64,000 nt of DNA from an uncultured Clostridia bacterium (GTDB lineage Bacteria; Bacillota; Clostridia; Christensenellales; Pumilibacteraceae). Under the pieces are notes generated by a model, which was not told the DNA's origin, did not search any database, and saw only the letters and a program-made list of their open reading frames with translations. The DNA lies in contig CANQFK010000001.1 in the NCBI GenBank assembly GCA_947598585.1, forward strand, positions 1-64,000, written 5' to 3'. The position numbers and the translations under genes are program-made. Within the stretch, counting starts at the first letter, position 1. Each line of letters opens with the position of its first letter. This document shows, one piece after another, positions 24,689-32,328 of this stretch.

Positions 24689-25945
24689 ATGTATATAAAG
24701 AGAAATATAGAGTCGGTACTTATAAAAAGGGCAAAGAGCAGCAGATGCGTTCTTGTTACGGGGGCGCGTCAAGTAGGCAAGTCGACGCTGCTCAAAACGC
24801 TGTATCCGAATGTAAGATACGTTACATTTGACGATAAGTTGTTATTGAGTACCGCGATCGAAGATCCGAAACTCTTTATAAAAAATCTGCCCAAACCGTC
24901 GATCATAGATGAAGTGCAGTATGCTTCGGAAATTTTTCCGTATATAAAGATCGAATGCGATAAATCAGACAAATACGAGAACTATTATTTGACGGGTTCG
25001 CAACAAATGAGGCTTATGTCAAAAGTACAAGAATCCTTGGCGGGCAGGATATCTATTTTGGAATTACAAGGATTATCGCTGCGCGAACTTAACGGGATAG
25101 AGTTCAACAGACATTTCGTTCCGTCGGAAGAATATATTGCCCAAAGAGAGAAGCACCTCAAACCTTATAACGATCTTTGGCAAACGATACATCGCGGCAT
25201 GTATCCCGAAATAAACGTTACGCAAAGGGAGTGGCAGGACTTTTATTCGTCCTATGTAAGAACATATTTAGAGCGGGATATCAAAGAGGAGATCGAGATC
25301 AAGGATTCGATCGCGTTCACGAAATTTCTCTCCGCCGTTGCCGCAAGAACGGCGCAAATGCTCAATTATGCGTCGCTTTCTCAAGAAGTCGGCGTTACGC
25401 AGGCGACAATAAAAAATTGGATCTCTGTGTTAAGCAGAACGGGGATCATATTCATATTGCAGCCGTACTATTCGAGCCACTTGACGAGGGCGATCAAGAC
25501 GCCCAAATTATATTTCAGAGATACCGGGCTTGCCTGCTATCTGTCAAAATGGAACAGTGCGGAGGCGCTCGAACAAAGTGCGGTCGCGGGCAATATGTTT
25601 GAAACTTTTGTGATTTCCGAAATATTGAAATCTTTTACGAACGAGGGAAGCGACTATACTTTCAATGTGTTCTATTACAGGGGCAAAGACAAAAAGCGGA
25701 CGAAAGAGAACGGAGAAAGCGTTGCGGAAGAAAGCGAGATCGATCTCATAATCGAAGAAAACGGAACTTTGTATCCCATAGAAATCAAAAAGAGCGCGGG
25801 ACCCAATAAAGCGATGGCTTCGGCGTTTGACGTTTTGGATAAAGACGTGGACAAAAAAAGGGGAATGGGCGCTATCGTCTGTCTTTACGACGAAAAATTA
25901 TATTTAAGTGACGATTTAGTCGTTTTGCCTATCGAATATATTTAA
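24689..25945 (+). CDS. AAA-14 ATPase with DUF4143 domain
   Basis: 418 aa. N-terminal P-loop ATPase (Walker A GARQVGKST near residue 24-32, Walker B-like SIIDEVQYA near 72-80, sensor TGSQQ), then a winged-helix region with an E-V-G-V-T-Q-A-T-I-K-N-W helix, and a C-terminal DUF4143 domain with a restriction-nuclease-like EIDLIIEENGTLYPIEIKK segment (E-D-EIK). Function is unknown; these ATPases occur as single accessory genes in many anaerobes and vary between strains. Its own promoter and lack of linked partners fit that. The start at 24689 is set by AGAGG and by promoter position. Confidence 0.85.
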   Translation: MYIKRNIESVLIKRAKSSRCVLVTGARQVGKSTLLKTLYPNVRYVTFDDKLLLSTAIEDPKLFIKNLPKPSIIDEVQYASEIFPYIKIECDKSDKYENYYLTGSQQMRLMSKVQESLAGRISILELQGLSLRELNGIEFNRHFVPSEEYIAQREKHLKPYNDLWQTIHRGMYPEINVTQREWQDFYSSYVRTYLERDIKEEIEIKDSIAFTKFLSAVAARTAQMLNYASLSQEVGVTQATIKNWISVLSRTGIIFILQPYYSSHLTRAIKTPKLYFRDTGLACYLSKWNSAEALEQSAVAGNMFETFVISEILKSFTNEGSDYTFNVFYYRGKDKKRTKENGESVAEESEIDLIIEENGTLYPIEIKKSAGPNKAMASAFDVLDKDVDKKRGMGAIVCLYDEKLYLSDDLVVLPIEYI

Positions 25946-26034
25946 AGTCGAACTTTCGACGCGTTAAGTCGCGCCGGAAACGGCATTTATTTTGAAAATG
26001 AGAGCCGAAAATACTGTACTTTCCTTTGAGATTA
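25946..26034. other. Intergenic start of the region before the ABC exporter
   Basis: No gene seen. This stretch precedes the exporter promoter (26035-26043); together with the leader it makes a gene-free region of about 350 bases up to the ABC ATPase start. Confidence 0.4.
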
Positions 26035-26043
26035 TGCTATAAT
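26035..26043 (+). promoter_or_regulatory. Extended -10 promoter of the ABC exporter operon
   Basis: TGCTATAAT (26035-26043) is a perfect extended -10 element; the corresponding -35 region (TGTACT near 26015-26020) is weak. Predicted transcription starts near 26050, precisely at the 5' arm of the long hairpin. Confidence 0.65.
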
Positions 26044-26049
26044 AACTAT

Positions 26050-26183
26050 GCTACACATTTTATTTACCCAATTTAAGGGAATACTCTCGGTAAAAGTGTA
26101 TTCTCTCGCCTTGAATTGGGTTATATGTGTAGCAACATTGAGAGGTGCATTTTTCGTGTGCCTCATTCGTGGGGCGCATTTTT
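26050..26183 (+). ncRNA. Structured 5' leader with probable transcription attenuator
   Basis: Rod hairpin: GCTACACAT (26050-26058) pairs with ATGTGTAGC (26125-26133); inside, ACCCAATT (26066-26073) pairs with AATTGGGT (26114-26121), AAGG with CCTT, and GAATAC (26079-26084) with GTATTC (26098-26103), leaving a 13-base loop and a TCTCG bulge. Downstream, TGTGCCTCA (26157-26165) pairs with TGGGGCGCA (26170-26178) around TTCG, followed by five T: an intrinsic terminator. The same 5' arm can instead pair with GAGGTGCA (26142-26149), which would prevent termination. The bulge TCTC could also pair with GAGAG near 26140. I recognise no known riboswitch class. Ligand or trigger unknown. Confidence 0.6.
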
Positions 26184-26296
26184 ATTCTAAAATCGAGTTT
26201 TAAAATAAAAGAAAATATAAAGCGTGGATCATCGAGAAAAACGATAAAGACAATTGTGCTACTTGCGAATAATTTATTTTTTAAGAGGTGGGAAAG

Positions 26297-27187
26297 TTGA
26301 TACTCGAAGTAAAAAACATTGACAAATCTTTCGGAAAAAAGCAAGTGTTGAAAGGTGTGTCGTTCGTTGCCGAGGGCGGCAAGGCGTTCGGCTTGCTTGG
26401 CAGGAACGGCGCGGGAAAAACTACCGCTATTCGTATCTTGATGAACGTGTTTCCCGCCGATAACGGCGAGGTTTTGGTCGACGGGGAACATATTGACTAC
26501 AACAAGATCAAGATAGGTTATCTTCCCGAAGAGAGAGGGCTGTATCCCAAGAAGATAATATTCGACCAACTCGTGTATTTTTCGGTGCTTAAAGGCATGA
26601 ATAAGAAAGACGCTGTAAAAGCCGTCGATCATTGGCTGGATAGGCTGGGCATGCTCGAATATCGCAACAAACGTCTTGACACCCTTTCAAAGGGAAATCA
26701 ACAAAAGATCCAACTTATAACCGCTTTGAGCCACGATCCCGATATCGTAATTCTCGACGAACCGTTTTCGGGGCTTGATCCCGTCAACGCCATGCTTTTG
26801 AAAGACGTGGTCAAGGAACAGATTGGCAAAGGTAAGATCGTTTTGTTTTCAAGTCATCAAATGAATTACATCGAAGAATTTTGCGACAGTATTGCGATCA
26901 TAAATACGGGTAGAGTAGTGCTTAAAGGCGATCTTCACGACATAAAGAGAAATTATGTTCGCGATCGCTTGGTCGTAAACACGGAAACGCCCGAAAGGAT
27001 TATGGCGGATTTCGGCGATTCGTGCAGCAAAAACGAGGACGGATCTTTGCTCATCAAACTCGACAATGTTTCCGACAAGCAAAACGTAATGAAAAAGTTG
27101 ATAGAACATTATGATATCGACGAAGTAAAGGTATTCGAGCCTTCGCTCAACGATATTTTCGTCGAGTACACTCATAAAGAAATATAG
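26297..27187 (+). CDS. ABC transporter ATP-binding protein (NatA-like exporter)
   Basis: 296 aa. Walker A GRNGAGKTT near 39-47, signature LSKGNQQKIQ (the S-K-G-N variant common in ABC-2 exporters) near 135-144, Walker B IVILDEPFSGLDP, H-loop SSHQM, and a C-terminal DUF4162-like domain that ends FVEYTHKEI. The start is taken as TTG 26297 because AGAGGTGGG lies at correct distance; an in-frame GTG at 26288 would sit on top of that site. It pairs with the following permease; substrates of such exporters include sodium ions, peptides and toxins, and none can be assigned. A structured leader precedes it. Confidence 0.88.
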   Translation: MILEVKNIDKSFGKKQVLKGVSFVAEGGKAFGLLGRNGAGKTTAIRILMNVFPADNGEVLVDGEHIDYNKIKIGYLPEERGLYPKKIIFDQLVYFSVLKGMNKKDAVKAVDHWLDRLGMLEYRNKRLDTLSKGNQQKIQLITALSHDPDIVILDEPFSGLDPVNAMLLKDVVKEQIGKGKIVLFSSHQMNYIEEFCDSIAIINTGRVVLKGDLHDIKRNYVRDRLVVNTETPERIMADFGDSCSKNEDGSLLIKLDNVSDKQNVMKKLIEHYDIDEVKVFEPSLNDIFVEYTHKEI

Positions 27188-27196
27188 GAGGCTTTA

Positions 27197-28438
27197 ATGA
27201 AACAATTCGGGAGAATATTCCAATTCGAATTAAAGGGATATCTCAAAAACAAGATCTTTGTCGGCATAACGATAATCATGATAGTCGCTATTGCCGTAGC
27301 TATGTTTATACCCAATATCATATCGCTTATCGGATCGGGTTCGAGCGACGAGCAAAAGGATCGCCCGATAATGCTCATTCATTCCGAAAGTCCCGAACTT
27401 TCTCTCCTTGTAGAGCAGTACTTCGAGGAAGCATTTGCCGATTACGATATAAAGATAACCGACGGAACGGTCGATGACGTCAAGGAACAGATCGTTTCGG
27501 GCAAAGTCGAATGCGCTTTTGTTTTGAGCAGTGCGTCGTCTTACACCTATTATGTAAACAATCTTTCGATGTATGACGTCAATGTTGGCATAGCAAATAC
27601 CGTTTTGCAAGAGGTCTATCGCGCAAACGCCATGATACAGAGCGGCTTGACGCCCGAACAAGCGGGAGAGATCATGTCCGTTCAAATCGACGGCGTAACT
27701 ACCGCGCTCGGAAAGGACCAGATGAAGAACTATTTATACACATATATAATGATCTTCGCGTTGTACATGGTGATCTTGCTTTACGGGCAAATGGTTGCCA
27801 CGAATGTAGCGACCGAAAAGAGTTCGAGGGCTATGGAATTGCTCGTAACGAGCGCCAAACCCACGAACATGATGTTCGGCAAGGTGCTTGCTTCTTGTCT
27901 TGCGGGATTTTTGCAGTTGGTGGCGATATTCGGCTCGGCATTGTTGCTTTACAACATAAACAAAAACGCTTGGAGCGGCAACGTGCTCATCGGATCGATT
28001 TTCAATATCCCCGTTGTGTTGTTTATCTATTTGCTTATTTTCTTCGTACTCGGATTTTTAATATATGCGTTTCTTTACGGAGCGATCGGATCGACGGCGT
28101 CCAAACTCGAAGATATAAATACAGCCGTCATGCCCATCACGTTCTTGTTTATAATAGCGTTTTTCGTCGTTATATTCTCCATGACGAGCGGGAACGTTGA
28201 CAATGTGGTAATGAAAATTTGTTCCTATATTCCGTTTACTTCGCCCATGGCAATGTTCACTCGTATCGCGATGAGCACCGTTCCTTGGTACGAGATAGTC
28301 ATATCCATATCGCTGTTGATAGGTTCGGTCGTGGGGATAGGTATTCTTGCGGCAAAGATCTATCGGGTAGGCGTTCTGCTTTACGGAAATCGCCCGAGAT
28401 TGGGAACGATAATAAAAAGCGTTTTCAAAAAATCTTAA
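27197..28438 (+). CDS. ABC-2 type transporter permease (NatB-like)
   Basis: 413 aa. One N-terminal membrane helix (about 19-41), an extracytoplasmic domain of about 150 residues, then five to six helices from about 180 to 400, the ABC2_membrane_3 pattern. The motif NVATEKSSRAMELLVTSAKP (residues near 204-223) is the conserved amphipathic segment of NatB-type permeases. GGAGG lies upstream, nine bases after the ATPase gene. Together they form an efflux complex. Confidence 0.88.
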   Translation: MKQFGRIFQFELKGYLKNKIFVGITIIMIVAIAVAMFIPNIISLIGSGSSDEQKDRPIMLIHSESPELSLLVEQYFEEAFADYDIKITDGTVDDVKEQIVSGKVECAFVLSSASSYTYYVNNLSMYDVNVGIANTVLQEVYRANAMIQSGLTPEQAGEIMSVQIDGVTTALGKDQMKNYLYTYIMIFALYMVILLYGQMVATNVATEKSSRAMELLVTSAKPTNMMFGKVLASCLAGFLQLVAIFGSALLLYNINKNAWSGNVLIGSIFNIPVVLFIYLLIFFVLGFLIYAFLYGAIGSTASKLEDINTAVMPITFLFIIAFFVVIFSMTSGNVDNVVMKICSYIPFTSPMAMFTRIAMSTVPWYEIVISISLLIGSVVGIGILAAKIYRVGVLLYGNRPRLGTIIKSVFKKS

Positions 28439-28454
28439 ATTACCTAATAAATAA

Positions 28455-28484
28455 AAACGGCGGAGATCGATTTCTTCGCCGTTT
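28455..28484. terminator. Bidirectional terminator hairpin
   Basis: AAACGGCG (28455-28462) pairs with CGCCGTTT (28477-28484). The minus strand continues into a T-rich run (TTATTTATT), so it best serves the converging aminotransferase-like gene, but its position after the permease suits both. Confidence 0.65.
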
Positions 28485-28515
28485 GTCGTATTTGCAGATA
28501 ATAGAGTTGCTCCGA

Positions 28516-29667
28516 TTATAGATTGGTCAAAGCAAAGATATTTGCCAGCGCGTCGGTCATGCCGTCCATTTCCGCCTCCGTAATGGTGAAGGGCGGCGTT
28601 ATCCTCAGAGTGTTGTGATCGGTCTGATCGAGCAAAAAGCCGAGGCTTTCCATTTGTCCTATGATCTTTGCCGCTTTGAGATTGGGAGTAAGTTCTATTC
28701 CCACGAGCAGACCTATTCCGCGTATCTCGGCAATAAAATTGTGCTTTTTGAGTTTGCTCAGCTTGCTCATAAGGTAATCGCCCTTTGCCTCGATCTCGGC
28801 GAGCATGCCCGAATGAAGTCTGTCAACTACCACGAGCGCGGTCGTGCAAGCAATGGACGAGATCCTGAACGCGCTTATACGATCCGACGGGGAGAGGGAG
28901 GAGGATATTTCGCCTCGCGCGAGAACGGCAGCTATGGGTATACCTGCGCCCATACCGCGAGCGATCATGACTATGTCGGGTTGAATGCCGTACTGTTCGA
29001 ATGCAAACATTGTGCCCGTTCTGCCCAAGCCTATGCCCGTTTCGTCGTAAATTATAAGCGTGTCAAGCGACTTGCACATCGCGTACGATGACAGAATAAA
29101 CTCGTACTTATTTATAACGACGCCGCGTTCGACCTCGATAGGAGAGAAGATGACCGCGCACACGTCGTTGTCGAGCGCCTTTTTCAGATCGTCGGGGTGC
29201 GGCTTGACCATGCGAATATTCAGGCTGTGGTGGCGTAAGGATTCGTATTTCGACGAAGAGGCGTCGGATACGATCAAAACGGTGCTTCGGGGATCCTTTG
29301 CTTCGGCGCGATATTTTCGTATCATCATGCCCACGATGAGGTGCGTGTCGAAAATACTGCCGCAAAAGCACGCCTTGGTAAACGCCGTCTTATCGCAAAT
29401 GCTTTGCGCAAGCAGCGAGTGCAATTCGTTATAGTAAAGGTTAGAACAGCCGATGAACTTTTCGGCTTGATCTCTTATCGCCTCGGTGAGCATAACGTCC
29501 TTGTAACCAAGACAATTTTCGCCCAGCCCGGCTACAAAATCCAGATATGCGCGATCGTTGGTGTCGTACAAATAGTTGCCTTCGCCGCGGCAAAAGCACA
29601 AGTTGTGTCGCGGATAAGTTATTATCGAAAATTTGTTGTCTATCTCTTTTATTTGCGAAAAATCCAT
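28516..29667 (-). CDS. Class-III aminotransferase homologue, probably inactive (ArgD-like pseudoenzyme)
   Basis: 383 aa, colinear with acetylornithine aminotransferase (ArgD): YLYDTNDRAYLDFVAGLG at 32-49, GLGRTGTMFAFEQYGIQPDI at 213-232 and RGIGLLVGIEL near the C-terminus. The catalytic motifs are altered: the PLP lysine position (usual A-K-A-L-G-G-G) reads A-R237-G-M-G-A-G (CGC codon, 28957-28959); the phosphate loop SGAEA reads GSIFD (103-107); FHGR reads SSKYE; DEVQ reads DETG; the YGGNP segment is lost. The frame is intact over full length, so it is kept as a protein. It may regulate or bind ligand. Argument for transamination is weak. Confidence 0.8.
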   Translation of the reverse strand: MDFSQIKEIDNKFSIITYPRHNLCFCRGEGNYLYDTNDRAYLDFVAGLGENCLGYKDVMLTEAIRDQAEKFIGCSNLYYNELHSLLAQSICDKTAFTKACFCGSIFDTHLIVGMMIRKYRAEAKDPRSTVLIVSDASSSKYESLRHHSLNIRMVKPHPDDLKKALDNDVCAVIFSPIEVERGVVINKYEFILSSYAMCKSLDTLIIYDETGIGLGRTGTMFAFEQYGIQPDIVMIARGMGAGIPIAAVLARGEISSSLSPSDRISAFRISSIACTTALVVVDRLHSGMLAEIEAKGDYLMSKLSKLKKHNFIAEIRGIGLLVGIELTPNLKAAKIIGQMESLGFLLDQTDHNTLRITPPFTITEAEMDGMTDALANIFALTNL

Positions 29668-29675
29668 ACAACTCT

Positions 29676-29704
29676 ATTATATGATATTTTGACTATTATT
29701 GCAA
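29676..29704 (-). promoter_or_regulatory. SigA-type promoter of the ArgD-like gene
   Basis: Minus strand TTGCAA (29704-29699), 17-base spacer, TATAAT (29681-29676). Only eight bases separate the -10 box from the ATG at 29667, so the mRNA should start at or one base before the start codon. Confidence 0.7.
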
Positions 29705-29806
29705 ATCAAAAAGGGCGGTAGAGTGTGAAATTTACAGTTTATTCCAATGAGTATCTTTGATATCCGTAATTTCGGGCTATTTCGCTATCGTTATTGTTAT
29801 CGCATT

Positions 29807-30643
29807 TTATTCGGCGACTTTCGAGTCGAACAGCTCTTTGTCGGGGATAGCGACGGATCCGTTTAACGTAAAGTCCTCGGTGGCTTCGCTCGTGCAGGTA
29901 ATATTGCCGAGTATGGATAGAGTATAGCGTTCCTTCGACGTGGTTCGTATGATGTTCCAATGCTCGTCCATTTCCACCGTACATTCCATTTCCAGAAATT
30001 CGGGATAGGATCTCGCGTTCGCCATAGTTTTGACTTCCGCTTTGAGATAGTCCGCGCATTCGGGGGAGAGTACGAATTTAAAGGTATAATTTTCTCCGTC
30101 CGTTCGTTCGGACGAAATGATCGTCGAATCGTTTATAGAATACTTGAAGATCTCTTTTGGCATAAGCCCGTATTTTGTGAAATAATCGTCCCGAGCGATC
30201 GCGTTTACGGAGTTGCTCCAAGTCGCGGTGATAGTGTTTTTGTCGATTTTTTTATACGAGCGCACCAGGATCTTGTCGCCGCAGAAATATTTTTGCTCTC
30301 CGACTTTCTTCAATGACGAAATGCTTATTGCCTCGCAGAAAAGCGCGCCGTTATCGTAAATGCGCTTGTTTCTGACTTGTTGTTTGACGCCGACAGCCGT
30401 GACTTCGCCTTTGTACGAACTTTCCCAAGTGGCGGCGTGATTTAAGTTGTATGCCGCAAACGACAGGTTCTCCAAAGGCGTATGATCGTCGGGAGTTCCG
30501 AAATTCGGGACTTTTGTTTCTTTTATAAGTACGACGTTTGTATCGTACGCTATGGGCTTATCGTCGTTTTCATGTTGGCAAGCGGAAAGGGCAGGCACGA
30601 TGAGCAAGACCGTAAGCAATATTCGTAAAACCGTTTTCTTCAT
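29807..30643 (-). CDS. Hypothetical lipoprotein
   Basis: 278 aa. Lipoprotein signal peptide with lipobox LSAC (Cys22), then an extracytoplasmic domain without a motif I recognise. The domain is rich in beta-type segments (for example the region around VGEQKYFCGDKILVRSYKK, residues about 118-136), somewhat like LolA/RseB-type folds, but this is not a claim. AGAAGGAAAT precedes the ATG. It has a promoter of its own upstream and lies 139 bases before the ArgD-like gene. Confidence 0.75.
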   Translation of the reverse strand: MKKTVLRILLTVLLIVPALSACQHENDDKPIAYDTNVVLIKETKVPNFGTPDDHTPLENLSFAAYNLNHAATWESSYKGEVTAVGVKQQVRNKRIYDNGALFCEAISISSLKKVGEQKYFCGDKILVRSYKKIDKNTITATWSNSVNAIARDDYFTKYGLMPKEIFKYSINDSTIISSERTDGENYTFKFVLSPECADYLKAEVKTMANARSYPEFLEMECTVEMDEHWNIIRTTSKERYTLSILGNITCTSEATEDFTLNGSVAIPDKELFDSKVAE

Positions 30644-30680
30644 ATTTCCTTCTTGATATTGGTTAAATTGTATCGCTTAT

Positions 30681-30708
30681 ATTATACCATATCTTAATGC
30701 GAAAACAA
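30681..30708 (-). promoter_or_regulatory. Promoter of the lipoprotein gene
   Basis: Minus strand TTGTTT (30708-30703), 16-base spacer, TATAAT (30686-30681). It transcribes towards the lipoprotein start at 30643, leader about 30 bases. Confidence 0.6.
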
Positions 30709-30855
30709 ATCAAAAATGAATAAAATCGGTTAAAATTTGCTTTTATGACCAAAAAAACGGCGTATAGTCCTATTTGCGCGTACGATATAAGCCGATTTTT
30801 CCGTTTAGCAAGAGAGAATTTTCCAAATAAGGAAATGCGAGTTCGCTTTTATCGC

Positions 30856-30884
30856 TTGTAATATTCTTCAAAATGTGGTAATAT
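30856..30884 (+). promoter_or_regulatory. SigA-type promoter of the degenerate ABC ATPase gene
   Basis: TTGTAA (30856-30861), 17-base spacer, TAATAT (30879-30884). Six bases separate the -10 box from the ATG at 30891 and no Shine-Dalgarno exists, so the message is predicted to be leaderless. Confidence 0.65.
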
Positions 30885-30890
30885 AAAGCC

Positions 30891-31562
30891 ATGTTGGAAT
30901 TAAAGCGCGTTAAAGTGGATTTTTACGGAAACAAGACCGTTCTCGATATAAATTTCGAGCCGGGCATAACGCTTATTCTCGGCGAAACGGGCTCGCTTAA
31001 AACCACTATATTGAGAGTGGTGGGGGGAATAAAGGAAATAGAGGACGGCGAATTGATACTCGGCGGCAAAAATATAGAAGAACTTTCGCCCAAAGAGAGG
31101 AACATGTCCCTTGTAGCCGCGGAAACGCTTCCTACGGGAGGAAAAACGGACAGAATGCTCATACGTCCACTTGTTATGCGTGGCATAAACAAGAAAGAGG
31201 CGCTGATACAGGCGCATACGGCCGCCGAAAAATACGCTTTGGATCTTAATAAAAAGATAAAGGACCTTACCGCAAGAGAGCGTTTGTCCTTTGTTGCCGC
31301 AAGACTTATGTTGCGACAGACCGAAGTCACTATGTTCGATGAGCCGTATCATTTGTTCGATGACGACAGAGCCGTTACGGATATGATAAGGAGCCGCGGC
31401 GGGTACGTTTTGGTCACTTCGTGCGACGGCTCCGATCTCGGAAAGTTGGCGCCCGACTATGTTGTGCTGTTGAGAAGAGGCGAGATCTTGCAACAAGGCA
31501 AGACGAGCGAAGTGCTGCGTTCTCCCAAGGGCAAATATGTCGAAATGTTTTTGAATATTTAA
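30891..31562 (+). CDS. Degenerate ABC-type ATPase, stand-alone
   Basis: 223 aa, ABC ATPase fold of the MalK/PotA type without the C-terminal TOBE part. Walker A is kept (GETGSLKTT, 31-39) and Walker B has FDEP (149-152). The Q-loop glutamine is absent (SLVAAETLP, 73-81), the signature LSGGQ reads LTARE (126-130), and the switch histidine of the H-loop is Ser177 (VTSCD). Such changes should abolish normal transport-coupled hydrolysis. No permease is adjacent. The start is right by family alignment (MLELKRVKV) although no ribosome binding site exists. It may be a nucleotide-binding regulator or on its way to loss. Confidence 0.75.
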   Translation: MLELKRVKVDFYGNKTVLDINFEPGITLILGETGSLKTTILRVVGGIKEIEDGELILGGKNIEELSPKERNMSLVAAETLPTGGKTDRMLIRPLVMRGINKKEALIQAHTAAEKYALDLNKKIKDLTARERLSFVAARLMLRQTEVTMFDEPYHLFDDDRAVTDMIRSRGGYVLVTSCDGSDLGKLAPDYVVLLRRGEILQQGKTSEVLRSPKGKYVEMFLNI

Positions 31563-31563
31563 A

Positions 31564-31590
31564 GCCGCGCTCCTAATAAGGTAACGCGGC
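31564..31590. terminator. Hairpin between convergent genes
   Basis: GCCGCG (31564-31569) pairs with CGCGGC (31585-31590), with an inner CCTAATAAGG palindrome extending the stem. T-runs on either strand are short, so termination efficiency is uncertain. Confidence 0.4.
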
Positions 31591-31598
31591 AAAAACGA

Positions 31599-32024
31599 TC
31601 ATATTTTCATTTGTTGTTCGCAGGCGGTAAACTTCTTTTTTGCCTGATTGATCTTCGGCATGGGCGCGCTGTCGGTAGGATACAGACCGCGTTCCTGCAT
31701 ATAAAGGAAGGCGTCGAATTGATCTTCCGCGCATTCGCTTAGCTGGTTGTCGATAAGATCTCTCAACTTGGGACACGATGCTTCGCAAAGCGCGGTGCCG
31801 TATAGTTTTATAAGCGATTTCTGCGAACCGAGAACGTCGGAAATTATTTCCTTATCGGTAAGTTTGCACACGTCCTGAGCGAATTCGGTAGAACGGTTGC
31901 AGTTGCAATTGCAATTCTTTTTCGGCTTGGACGATGATCCCGTGTTCTGAGTTTTGGTATTGAAGTCTGTGATAGCGGTAGTGTTCTTTTGTTGAACGTT
32001 TCTTTTGGTTTGTGTACTCGGCAT
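31599..32024 (-). CDS. Spore coat protein, CotF-like
   Basis: 141 aa. Residues 1-48 are a low-complexity Thr/Asn/Lys/Gln-rich tail ending in a CNCNCN run; residues 50-115 form the Coat_F four-helix-like domain (F-A-Q-D-V-C-K-L-T-D-K-E-I-I-S-D-V-L-G-S-Q-K type pattern, then a helix with LRDLIDNQLSECAEDQFDAF). Related proteins are built into the spore coat. GGAGG lies 8-10 bases before the ATG. It is the second gene after the 61-aa coat-like protein, same operon. Confidence 0.8.
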   Translation of the reverse strand: MPSTQTKRNVQQKNTTAITDFNTKTQNTGSSSKPKKNCNCNCNRSTEFAQDVCKLTDKEIISDVLGSQKSLIKLYGTALCEASCPKLRDLIDNQLSECAEDQFDAFLYMQERGLYPTDSAPMPKINQAKKKFTACEQQMKI

Positions 32025-32043
32025 AATTATGAACCTCCTTTTA

Positions 32044-32229
32044 TTATGCGTTGGAGTTGAGGTAACTCAACAGCGCCTCGAATCTCACTCTGTGATTGTT
32101 GGCATACGTCCCGAGCTTTTCTTTGAGCGTGGGATCCTGACATTCCGAAACGTAGTTGCAGCATTTGCGATAGGCAAGATTTTCGCTGTCGAGAAGTTCG
32201 GAAATTTCCTGCAAATTTTTACTTGTCAT
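32044..32229 (-). CDS. Small helical spore coat-associated protein, 61 aa
   Basis: 61 aa, all helical, with a pattern (NLQEISELLDSENLAYRKC followed by a second helix LKEKLGTYANNHRVRFEAL) that resembles the short partners found next to CotF-like genes. GGAGG is located well before the start, and the CotF-like gene follows after 19 bases. It carries a probable sporulation promoter. Family membership is inferred from position and helix pattern. Confidence 0.65.
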   Translation of the reverse strand: MTSKNLQEISELLDSENLAYRKCCNYVSECQDPTLKEKLGTYANNHRVRFEALLSYLNSNA

Positions 32230-32259
32230 TTCAATGACCTCCGTTTATTTTTATAAACC

Positions 32260-32289
32260 AAGTATTTGCATTTGCAAAATTTTTATTCA
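32260..32289 (-). promoter_or_regulatory. Candidate forespore (SigF/SigG-like) promoter of the coat genes
   Basis: Minus strand TGAATA (32289-32284), 17-base spacer, AATACTT (32266-32260). The -35 is close to the SigG/SigF pattern; the -10 (usual CATACTA) has two differences. It overlaps the recX promoter on the other strand. Confidence 0.3.
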
Positions 32290-32300
32290 TGAGTTATACT
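32272..32300 (+). promoter_or_regulatory. SigA-type promoter of recX operon
   Basis: TTGCAA (32272-32277), 17-base spacer, TATACT (32295-32300). Transcription should start near 32307, giving a 22-base leader to the recX ATG at 32329. Confidence 0.7.
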
Positions 32301-32328
32301 ATAAGAAAGGTTTAATGGCTGAAAGATC

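Noticed and set aside
26050-26133. Reading the long rod hairpin before the exporter as a MITE or IS200-type palindrome
   Set aside because: No target duplication or second copy in the window; its exact alignment with the predicted transcription start and the following switch hairpins suit a regulatory leader better. A genome-wide copy search would decide.
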